From Erythrocercus mccallii (lineage: Eukaryota > Chordata > Aves > Passeriformes > Dicruridae), in NCBI GenBank assembly GCA_013397435.1, contig VZRG01000184.1, positions 745,836-809,835 on the forward strand: a stretch of DNA of 64,000 nucleotides, read 5' to 3'. Position 1 is the stretch's first letter. Every line of letters starts with the position of its first letter. A program made the position numbers and the translations under genes. Of this stretch, positions 1-10,800 are shown piece after piece. Under the pieces are notes generated by a model that was not told the DNA's origin, made no database searches, and was given only the letters and a program-made list of their open reading frames with translations.

Positions 1-2844
1 CATCTACGTAAGGACTGAGAAAAGTCTTGCATAAATCTCTGAGCAGCCATATTGCAACAGAATGGGAAAGCTAAGAGTCAGACAGCATGTGAGCAGGCTG
101 GAAAAATGAGGGCAAGGTACAGAAACCACAAGAAATGCAGAGAAGTTAAACATGCTGGCAAATTTTCACGGTATATTGCTCACACTGTAGTTATCCGGTT
201 GTGAAGTTTGTTAAGAAATGGATGTAATGCTCCATCTAATTGCAAACAGCTGCCTATTAGGCAGCTTGGCCAAAAGTTTTTAATTCCACCCTATGATGAT
301 GAAGGAAATGGGCAACTGTGGTCTGTGCTGCGTGTGAAATTTCTGAACGCTTCTTTGCAAAGTCACAAAGTGTGGTGCAGAGCTGAGAAAAGTCTTTTGA
401 ATTGACTGCAGGCTTTAATGATGCAATCTCTTCCTAGTTTTACCAGAATGTGTTTGGAAAACATGGACCTGCATAGGAGATCAAATTCCAGTTTTTTGTC
501 AACTTCACAAAGTTATTTCATATGAGGCTAGTGACTGCCAGCGGTGAAAGTGGTTTGAGCAAAAATTGGATCAACTCAACTATTATGGAATTCCAAGCTG
601 AACTGGGAGAAGGAAGTTTGGAGGGTAGGCAATAGGAAAGCTCTTGGGAACCCTTTAAATAGCTGACACGGAAAATATTGCAATCTGGTGCATTTTAGAA
701 GTGGTTTCCTGTAAATGTAAAGTCTGTTGTGAATTAAAAAAAAAAATAAATAAAGAGTTTTCGGGAAGCCTTCATTTTTTTTCAGTGTATTAAAGCTATC
801 CAAATTTTTGAACTGGTGTAATTCTTGCCCAGCACTCTGATTAGTTTTGGAAAACAGGTGTAGCCACAGAAATTTTTTACAGGCGGTATTTACATATGTC
901 TTAATCTGAAGGACAAACAGTTGAGCACTAGCAACAATCAAGGACACTGAAAAGGGGATGAAATACAAATTTTGCATTGCTATGTATTATCCTGTACACA
1001 TTTGTATGTGGCATAATATTGACTTTCCAGAGAAAAGAACTACAACAGGTATAATCTCTCTGGGCTTCATCAAAGCAATAACCCTGCAGCATGGATCATG
1101 GTGCAGGGATGGGGATACATACATGGGCTGTAAGGGGGCTAGGGAAAGGAGGAGGCAACCATAGCTGGTATTGCAAAGGAGATGGTATGCCTAGATGCAT
1201 GCAGACCAGGTCAGTTCCTGAGGGGCTTGGTGCTGAGGGTTGATCTTGTGTCAGGCTCTCTCCAGTGACTTGTTTGGGCATTTTTAGTGCCAAAGAGAAC
1301 TGAGATGATACAACAATACTAGAATAACTGGGAGAACCCTGAGGATTGGCATAATAGGAACAGAAATTTAATAATGTTGAGTGCACAGTCATTACATTGT
1401 TATGGATTAATGCCAATAATTTCTCTACATAGTGGAACTCATCTTTTGGAAATGCATTAAGAGGAAGAATATGTAGTCATAGGTTACTGTGAGCTACCAG
1501 CATGACATGGCCTTAAAGAAGACCCCTAGGAAGGAGAGGGAAATATTGGCATCCTAACACAAACATAGCCAAATTATCTGGATTACTATGTACTGTTCTG
1601 GTCAGCCATGTTCAGGAATGGGACAATTCAAAGAGAAACAGATGCAAAGAAGGTGCGGGGAGGACTGGGAGAAAATAATGCTGTCCTTGAGGAGGAGGAA
1701 ATTAGAAAAGTCTATCTGTCTTTGCCTAACAAAATGAAGGCTATAAAGGGATGTAATTGCTTTCCAGAAATAAATCAAAGAAGTAAAAAGTGGAAAGGGA
1801 AAAGAGCTATATATATCAAAGTCCACTGCTGGCACAGAAACAAATGTGTATAAAGGGGATCTGAAATTGTGCAGGAAAAGAGAAAAAAAGTCTTGACCAT
1901 CAAGGCAAGGAGGGTGTGGAACAGCCTTTGTGTGGGAGGAACAGCAAAAACTGAGTAATTTTCAGCTGAAGCTCTGTTGCTTTATGGAGACGTTATATAA
2001 GACTTCCAGTAAAGGCAGGAGATGATGAACCCAGTGACTCGGGAAGTTCATTTCAGCTCCTAATTAGCCTATCATTTTAGTTCCAGGATGTTGTAATCAC
2101 TCAACCTAAATGTATAAAGTGAAGCATACACTAAAGGCAAGCCTATTCCTTGTATGTGGGAGCTCTGTGTTTGAGCTGGGTCTCACAACAGTTCTTAACA
2201 CCAGAACCACTAGAGGCATTTATGCCTCCATCTCTACTTAGTGAGATGCAATGCATCACTAACCATTGCTGAACACTAACACAATGTCTACAGATCAAGG
2301 GAATTGCACATTCTTATAGCAAATTTAACTATAATTCATCATCCTTGTGTTACGTGTGTCAGAGAAGGGACGTTAAAACTGAGGCTTTCTGATAACAAAC
2401 ACCTTGCAAGAGGAAAATCTCTGTTGTAATTACTTATAGACTTCTCTAGACATCTCAAATTTCTGTTACCATCATTATTTAATGTCTCACTGCTCCACTT
2501 CTCTTGAAAGTTGCTGTTGATCCAGTCTTCTCTCCTCCCACAAGGCACAGCGTATTTCCTTAAGCAGATTTCAATGAGGAGTCCATTTCCTAGACTCATC
2601 AAGGATTGCAGCTGTACCTGTACTCAAGAAATTTTAATAGGAATCATCATCATGCATCAAAGGGAGGTCCTGACAAGTGTCATCAGCTCATAAGGATACA
2701 TAAGGATATCTTGGCTACCCTTGGCGTTTAATTTTCAATTTGAAGTGTATCATGACCCACGTGCAACTGAAAATTCAGCTCTGCATTTCTACTGTTGTTG
2801 CATAGCTGGTAGAAGACATTAGCTGAGAGAGTCCTAGAAAATGA
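1..2844. other. unannotated AT-rich DNA
   Basis: I see no gene, RNA or recognisable repeat in this stretch. It holds a short A-rich run near 737-752 and a 10-bp tandem doublet (cataaggata twice, 2689-2708). Open frames here are short on both strands and none has a familiar protein motif or a convincing pair of splice sites. It most likely belongs to an intron or intergenic region. Confidence 0.6.
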
Positions 2845-3281
2845 TTAGACGCATGCAGCACCTATACCATGAGGAAAGGCTGAGAGAATTATTGAGATTG
2901 TTCAGCCTGGGGAAGGGAAGGCTTCAGTGTGACCTAATTGCAGCCTTCAAATACCTGAAGGGAGTCTACAAGAAACATGGGGAAGAGACTTTTTGCAAGG
3001 GCATGTAGTGATAGTACAAGAGAGAATGCCTTGAAACTGAAACAGGGCAGGTTTAGATTAAGTATCAGGAGGTAAATTTTTACTGTGAGGATGGTGAGAC
3101 ACTGGAGTAGGTTGCCCAGAGAACCTGTGGATGCCTCATTCTGGGAAGTGTTCAAGGTTGGGTTGATTGGATGATGTCTTGAGCAACCATGGGTGTCCCA
3201 GCCCATGGCAGGGGTTTGTACCTAGGTAATCTTCAGGTTCTCTCCCAACCCAAACCATTCTGTGGTTCTATGATTCCATGA
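2845..3281 (+). mobile_element. CR1 LINE, 3'-end fragment
   Basis: This is a 5'-truncated copy of chicken repeat 1 (CR1), a non-LTR retrotransposon. What is seen: 'aggaaaggctgagaga', 'attgttcagcctgggga', 'gcagccttcaaatacctgaa', 'gtgagacactgg', 'ggttgcccagagaacc' and 'cccatggcaggggg'-like text occur in the usual CR1 order, and the copy ends 'ccattctgtggttctatgat' followed by 'tccatga', the characteristic octamer-type tail. Only the non-coding 3' part is present; the reverse transcriptase region is absent. The minus-strand open frame across it is antisense noise. It is the best preserved CR1 in the window by eye, so probably the youngest, but I did not compute divergence. Confidence 0.93.
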
Positions 3282-4249
3282 AAATGAGCAGACAGAAGCA
3301 CAGCTTTGTTAAGGTCTAGCAAGACTGCCTGTAGACCTTTCTATTCCACTGCTTCCAATATCTTAAAATCTCAGATGGAAAAGCAAGTCTTAATTTAATG
3401 AGAAGAAAGAAAACATTGAATATTATTATCTTCATTATCAAACTCAATACAGAATTTTTCAGAGGTACAATTAACTAAGTATCTTTCGGCTCATAGTGAA
3501 CCAATACATTCATTAACACACATAGCAAACATTTTTTGAACTTGAGTGAGCAGGTATCTTTTCATGTCTCAATGCCTGAGTAGCTGCACTTATTTTTCAT
3601 AGATCTGGGAAATACAGTTTCTACTGGAACTTCATTGGTATCTAAACCAATAGGAATTTCAGCCCCCTTGGTGCTCCCCAATTCGTACATGTATTCAGTA
3701 ACTCTAATTTTAAGTCATTATCTACAATATAATAGAGTAAGAGAAAGGCAGCTAAACAGTGATGGGAAAAAGTAGAAATCACACAATGTGAAACAAACTA
3801 AAAAGAAGAAAATATTAAAAAATATACAAACCCCATCCTAGTTGATCTCTGAGCTAAATGAATGTCTTATCTCTATTTTGAGGACTCTTTACAACTTAAT
3901 GTCATCATGTCATTATGACTGAGGTTTATGGCCATTTTGTGGCTTTCCCTTTAATTCAAAGACAGTTCTGAACCCTTTTCTTAAACACTCCTGTTGTCTT
4001 CTCTCAAAATCCTTCTCAAAGCACCAAAATTTCAACAATTTCTGTTATATCCTTCTTCTACTCTCTTGTCATAATGCTTTCAGAATCTGCTTCAACAATT
4101 GTGGTCTATCAGATGAAGAGCTATGAGTACCCTTCTACATCCCTAGTGCTACTGTTTTTTCTCTAATAAGTGAAAATTATAGTATGACTATTTAAGAAAT
4201 TGCACCAGTTTTTCATTAATTTTTTTGGATGAGATATCTAACTCGTCCC
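3282..4249. other. unannotated AT-rich DNA
   Basis: Nothing recognisable between the CR1 copy and the microsatellite. The sequence is AT-rich with A-rich runs near 3800-3830, and no long open frame was seen. Confidence 0.6.
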
Positions 4250-4315
4250 ATTATTATTACCATTACCATTACCATTACCATTATCATTATCATTGTCATT
4301 ATCATTATCATTATT
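4250..4315. repeat. microsatellite, (ATTACC)n/(ATTATC)n
   Basis: About 66 bp of tandem six-base units: ATTACC-type copies in the left half changing to ATTATC-type copies in the right half, with one ATTGTC variant. The abrupt change of unit suggests that a point variant spread through half of the array. Likely length-polymorphic. Confidence 0.9.
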
Positions 4316-4489
4316 GTGTTGCTACTTTAAAAATGTTTTTTATTATCATTGTTTGGAAAATCCCATAAAAGAGATTATCTTTCTATATTTACCTTCTAGA
4401 GAGAGGTCCTTTACTCTATTTGTCCTTTTCCCTAAAGATGAGTACGGTGATTACTACTATTAAAATCTGAAATAACCATCCTTCCTGAC

Positions 4490-4667
4490 TCACTGCTTAG
4501 TTTTCTGCCTTTTCTGACTATAATATGTGGTTGATGAAATATATTTTTCTGGCAGTACGGTTTTTGAATCTTCTGGTTTCATTAAAAAATTTGGTGTTTC
4601 AACAGTTTGTTGTCTGGAGGAGGAAGCATCCACCTCTTCTGGTGTCAATTTAAGGTGGTCATACAGT
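4490..4667 (-). CDS. possible coding exon, unidentified protein
   Basis: I do not recognise the protein. Read on the minus strand, a pyrimidine-rich tract ending 'tgtttgtttcag' forms a fair acceptor just above 4667. From there, in phase 2, the frame is open for 58 codons to a TGA at 4490-4492. The residues are rich in E, K, S, T and Q with few W, C or F, for example LYDHLKLTPEEV near the start and TTYYSQKRQKTKQ at the end. The DNA is not simply purine-rich, so the composition is more protein-like than the other open frames nearby. It could be a terminal exon, or an internal one using the GTGAGT at the stop (CA|GTGAGT). No partner exon was confidently found. Chance remains quite possible. Confidence 0.25.
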
Positions 4668-7504
4668 CTGAAACAAACATGTGAGACTTTGCTCATCAAG
4701 CCTTTGTGTGATACACACCAGAAGGTCCCAGACCAGGAAGATCTCTTCTTGACTAAGCATTAGATCATAGTCTTGGTTTATGACAAAGACACAATGAAGA
4801 CACAGGGTGTTTAAAAGATGTGCTTTAATATACAGGACAGTGGTCAGGAAGAAGAGACTTACTTATTTTAGGTAGAAAGTTATTACTTTCCTAATTAGAA
4901 GTCAAAGTAGAAAAATTTGATGCCTTTTTTTCCCCCACCAAGTTCTAAAGTAGTTATGGGAATATTAGAGCTTGGGCAAAATTCCTCAGTTTTGTTATCT
5001 ATGTTGGTTTATTTTTCAGGATTTTTAAACTCATCATTCGTTCTTTTTCTTGACTAAAAATGATATCACCCATAATAAAGTCATATTGTCTTTTTGGTCA
5101 TTTTTTCTCAATGGGGAAATTTTTAAAGAGAAATCTGTTCTTCTTTATACTGTTATTATTTATAGATATTACAGTAATTCTAATAATTCCCACTGAAAAA
5201 AAGGGAACCGTTCTTCTAGTCACTGCACAGTCTTTGGGTAAATCTTTCCAATAAGTGAAACAACAAGGAAGGGGACAGAAGAAATGCCATTGATAACCAG
5301 AATACTTCTTCCTATTCTACCTATATGCATTTTGCAATTACAAAATGGGGTTAATTTTCTTTAATGAAAGAAATAATCAGACTAAACATGTGAAGGAGAA
5401 GGTGGTAGAAATACTTCTGGGCATGCACACATATTTCCCATGTGAATCTGGTCTAAGACACCTTGACCAGAAAAGATCTTTAATTTTTTTCCTTTAAAAC
5501 ATTTGAATCACATAAAAAAGTGTTAGCATATATGTATAGGATTGAAAGTGTATAGGTTTGGATTTTTTTGGGTCTCTTTTCTTCACATTACGCTGTGGTA
5601 ACATTCTTCCTCTCTTGTGTCAGCACTTTTGGTTTTCACTCTTTGTGAAAGTTCCTCATTTTACAAATGAGTAGAGTCTATTTGCCTTGTAAAACAATGC
5701 CTATGATGAGACCATTTTTTTTAAGGCATGAAGCAATCTGTTTTCAATTTTGAGAATGAGGGATTTTTATTATCTGTTTAAAGAACACTCTCTGGTTGCT
5801 TACTTTTTTTCCTGATCCATCAATAACGCTAATAAAAATGAGCAGATTAAGATTTGGCTTGTGCTGGAGGAACAAACAAAAACATCTCACATGGATACTT
5901 GGTATTCAGAAATGCTGCTTTTTCTTTCCACTTTTGCAGAAAGTTTCTTTTCTTTCGTAACATCTAATGAAATGCTACACTAAAAAAATAAGTAACAGAT
6001 TATTTTTTTCCAGAAAATGCTGTTCATAGACATCAAGGAGTAAACACTCTGTGTCTAATGCCTTCACAGAAAACTTCAGTCTTGATGATCTGAGAAGATC
6101 TACAAAAGATGTGAGAAAGGCTTTGAGTGGCTATATTTACCACAATAATAATTTTCCTGCTATTTTGTGTTCTTTCTGTTTCTTTTGGGCACCTGCTCTT
6201 GCATTACGTGCTTGCTTTGTAAGTGTACCAGGTTGGACTGGTAGCTGCTTCACATGTAGGCCATGTGTGGCAAAATGGGACCTCAGCTGTCAACTGAAGC
6301 ATCTATTTTCTCTCCACTCAACAATGTGAATAAAAATAGAGATTGCTGAATGGAATTTTTCCTCAACATAAGGCCTGTGGGCTTCTTATCAAAACATCTG
6401 TGAAATGAATGGTTCATGTGCAGATGTGTTGATTAAATTTCTATTAGAAAGCCACCTGTAGCATATTTTTCCCTGATGCTATTGATATACATAAGCTACT
6501 GACTATTTGGAGCCAAATTATGCTTTTATTTAAACAGTTTGCAGTCATTTGAGTAGCTCTACTAAAGGTCACGCATGCATTGAGATTTCTTCCATTAAAG
6601 AGGGGTGATTGTCAGCCTCATCCAACTAAAAGCAGTTTCTTCATGACACTTCTTGTATATATGACTTTATGACAACTTGCAGATCCTTGCATGAACTGCA
6701 GCTGATCAAGGGAAGTCCCTCTCTAGGACAAGGTTTTGCCTTGTGACTCCCACCTGCCCAGATGATAGGTTCCAGATCTTCCTGGACTCAGTTTGCAAGT
6801 GGAACCCCTCGTTGACCTTACAGTGGTTCAAAGTCTTTATTAAAGGAAACAAAACCTTTATTAAAAAACCCAAAGCCTGTGTTCCAGGAAAGTGACCTGA
6901 GTAACAGTCTACGAGATTTTGTGGGTGTGAGAGATCAAAATCTGTTTGAAATAACAAAATCCTAACCCTGTTTTTGACACTTCAATGCATTATTTCAAAA
7001 TATTGCTTGGGCTTGGTAGTTTGTTGTGCTGTTCCTCAGTACAGGACATGGCCATCAGGTAGGTCTGGACTTCACTGCCTGGGAGGGGGGCAAAAATGGC
7101 TGGTGTTTGGTAGCTCAGCCAGTCTGGAAAACAGGCACTAACATTTTGGAGAAAAAGTGAAGCTATCATCCTTTCTGCCATGAAGGGTGGTTAGTGGAAG
7201 CTGCAATGTATAGATTGCTATGCAATCTACTTCTACTTGGTCAGAAGCCACTGGACACCACTGGGTGGATGCTGGAGCTCTACTTTTTAGAAGCTTCCAT
7301 TCCCATGGGACAAATTCAGCCCATCACAGAGGGAAAGAGTAGCATTCCCACAGAAGTAATGAGAAATCTGAATCAGAGGCAACTGCTCTGCCCAACTTGA
7401 AGATTGTCAGTGTCTTAGCACACATAACTGGGAAAGATCCAGATGGAATCAATTCCCACTATCCAGTGGGTGACATGACGTGGAAAACATTCAAGGAGGG
7501 TAGA
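4668..7504. other. unannotated AT-rich DNA
   Basis: No supported gene. The sequence is T-rich in many places. Two weak exon-like pieces, 6070-6110 (+) and around 7005-7127 (-), were considered and set aside. No transposon was recognised. Confidence 0.55.
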
Positions 7505-7536
7505 AAACAAATAAACAAACAAATAAACAAAAAACC
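7505..7536. repeat. A-rich (CAAATAAA)n simple repeat
   Basis: A short tract of alternating caaa and taaa units, seen directly. A further aaaac-type A-rich patch lies at about 7657-7672. Confidence 0.8.
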
Positions 7537-7823
7537 CAAGAAAAACTCTTGTTGTTTCTTATTGCTCAACAGTTTACTATGGTTATTGTTCCATTTTGGC
7601 CACAGACTTGTGACCTCTCTCATTTTATTTAGTGCTGCTTTCAATTCCCTTTTTTAAACAAAACAAAACAAAGTGTTGCTAAAGCTGTGTCAAACTTATT
7701 TATTGCTGTTTGCAAGTCTTGCACAGGCTGATGTTAGTATCAATACCAGAGATGGACAGGACACCTGTCCCATCCACACCATTGTACACACAGTGCTGAG
7801 CCGCCAGTGGTGTGCCTTGGTTG

Positions 7824-7859
7824 GACATTGGAGTATTATATGACATTGGAGTATTATAT
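7824..7859. repeat. 18-bp perfect tandem duplication
   Basis: The unit gacattggagtattatat occurs twice back to back (7824-7841 and 7842-7859) with no mismatch. This is a simple local duplication, probably recent. Confidence 0.95.
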
Positions 7860-10800
7860 GGGTTAAAGGAATAATTATATTCAACAATAGACTGCATAAA
7901 CAGCAGGCTTCCATCCTCACACTAGCACTACTTGAGATTTTGAAGTGCTGGTAATGCAGGATGAATTAGTCTTTTCATAATCTAAATAAATATACACAGT
8001 ATATGTATACATGTCTTCATATCTTAAAATGCATATGCAAATGCTTACATGTACAAATTCATTTATTTACATGCAATATATCCAGAAAATTGTGATCAGT
8101 GTGGATGTCAGGAAAAGCACTGCCTGAAGTAGCTTACATGTGTGTACAACAAGGCCTTCTCCTCCATACTACTGTTTCACCACCTTTATGCTGAGAGCAG
8201 CTGAAGCACGGATGTGGCCCAGAGAAAGTACAGCACTTTTAGGGTGCTGTGCCTGCTTTTTCAGAGGTGCTATTTACTGCTTACATGCTATTTTAAGGAT
8301 ACAGATGTACTAACACAAGTACCTCTGTTCCATAATTTGCTCACTTCTAATGGGAGCAGCCTGTCCAGTCGGCAGAAGACCCTCACCCTGGAATACTCCA
8401 GACTGGAGGGAAGCGGAGCCATTCCTTTCCTGGACTGGCTCCATGTCAGGCATTCTGTTTTGCCTATAAAAAGGCCCCAGTGGGGTAAATGGTACTTGTG
8501 CTGGCAAAGGAGAGAAGCAGCCTGCGGAGATGTAGCTTTGTTCAGAGCACAGATGCCTGTGGACAAAACCCTCCCGGTTCATATTTCCTGGTCCCTGGGA
8601 GGTTTACCAGTCTGTAGCCAGGGATTTATCCCTGTGCCCAAGCTTACTCACAGTGTGTGTCTCGGCGTGGGGTAGGAGAGGCCCGTGTCTGCACTCCACG
8701 CAGCCCCGCGGATGCTGGCACTTCCAGGGCTGTGCGGCTGCTGGGTGGAGTTTTTCTGGAAGACTGCTCTGCAAGTGGGTGCCTCAAGCCATCTACATCT
8801 TGCCTTAAGTCCCAAAGCACTTTTCTTTTCTTTTTTTTTTTTCTGTTCCTGACTCAATGTGTCTCAGAAGACTTCTGGTAACAACTTGCTTTTGGCTGCA
8901 GATACCATGAGAAAATAACTCCCTCAGTGCTATTTTTTTTCTGGCTCTCTCTGAGTCCTGGACAGAATTAGAAAAGCACAGTCACACCTCTCCTCCTTCA
9001 AACTGTGAATTTATTCTCAACTGTGTCACTTTTCTTCTTCTGTGTGTTGCAGACACCTTTGATCACTTTGTTCCCTTTTTGATCACCTTGTTCCCTGGCT
9101 GGACTTTGTCCAGTGTCCCCACAGGCAGAGCCCCAGCAAGACAGGATTTGCTTTTACTTTGGAATCATCTGGCCAGAGGTGCACCCCTGCCAGCAGGAGC
9201 AGCCAGGACCAGTCCAGGGAAGGAGGCATCCCAGGTTCCAAAATGTACTGCTGAAGCTCTGCCAACAAATGTAAGGGTGAAATAATGGTATTCAGAAGAT
9301 TATTTGCAGCTTTTGCTGGTGGCATCAGAGTCTGATCTCAATTACAATGAAGTAACCAGGCTAGATTTGTATCTGGATTAGACTGACCACATTTAAGTCC
9401 CTTTTAAAAGTTGTCTTCTGCCATGCTACTCCAATGAATCAAGTTGTCTTGCACATAAAGGCATATTATTGTCCCGTTTCCTTAGCATCTTTCTATTTGT
9501 TTGTTTATTCTTCGGCTTATGCATGAAATTTTCACCAGTAAAAATATAATAGGCTTTAAAATTAATTTAATTAAAAAGATACAATCGTCTGTGAAGACTC
9601 TTAAATTGAATTAAACCGATTTTGTTATGGACAGAGCATCAGCATTGCAAAGTTGGTCTAGTACTGCCCTGTATAAGGGTTTGTTGAAGCAGTTACTTGT
9701 GATTGTGCCAGATGTTTACAATTTTGGATTAATTTTCTGACATATCTAGCTGAGAACTTCTTAAGTGTATATCTCACTTAGATGTCTTTGCAGAAGCTAA
9801 CAACCTGGATTCAGCTATTTTTAAGGATGACATTAAGGAAAAACACATTGGCAGAAAGTTGATTTTATTTTTCTTTTATCCCTTTGCTTTTAAGAAGGGC
9901 TAGTTCTTCCATGCATTACCACTAGGATTTGAAACTTGTCAGAGGACAATAATATTTTATATCTGGAGTATGTTCTCTCAGTTTCCAGGGGAAAGGACAT
10001 TGAATTCTGCATACACACCATAGCTGATTGTTAAGAGTTTTGTGAGGTATTTTTCTAAGAATTATGGTAATCTGTGACCTAATCTGCCCCACCACAATTT
10101 CTTCCACGATTAGACTCAGTTAAAGATATCATACATCTGGGTTTTCTTGGACGTATCCTCCTTTTCTCACTCCGGAAACCTTGTCAATGCAGATTTTGAG
10201 GAATTCATATACATGTCCTGCCCAGATGGTCTGAGCACGTGTTGTAAGTCTGGTGCACTCCAGAAGTCCTTGATTTACAGCACAAAGTAATTGTCCATAG
10301 TGTGAGGAACACAGTCATGATACTAGCTCAATAGGTGCTGGAAAGTACAGAGGCATGCTGCTCTACATAGGGAATCTTGAGCAAAATGCAGAGTTTTGGA
10401 AGCACCCGACTTGCTTAGGCAGAGCAAGGGAAGAGGCTTACTTCTCATACCATCATTTTAATGCAAATTTTAAGCCTGAATTTTTAATGCCACTTATGTC
10501 TGCACTATGGACAGAAGGCACATTGGTGTTCCAAGTTACTACTCATGGATTGTCCAGTTGAAAGATGGATGGTTTCTCACAGTAAGGAATTTTGTATCTG
10601 ACGAATATTTAAGAAAATCACACTAATGATTTTAATCTAATGCAAATACAAATTAAAGCATGAACCACAATAAATGAGCAATTGATGGCTGAAATGTGAT
10701 TTCCCGCAAGTATGCCTGCTATTTGATGGTGGTAGCAAAGCCTTGAGCATAGAAAATATGTTAAATCCAAAAGTAAGTGGATGGAAGTATTATCTAAGGT

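Noticed and set aside
6070..6110. Exon-like piece ENFSLDDLRRSTKD (+) with donor GAT|GTGAGA
   Set aside because: Short, with only a moderate acceptor and a weak donor; no neighbouring exon in phase on this strand.
7005..7127. Minus-strand open stretch after 'gcctgttttccag' (DWLSYQTPAIFAP...)
   Set aside because: The acceptor is fair, but there is no homology that I recognise and no donor or partner exon.
8214..8675. Longest open frame of the window (153 codons, +)
   Set aside because: No domain, no signal peptide, no Kozak-supported start, no convincing splice sites, and two 90-codon frames lie on the opposite strand over the same bases.
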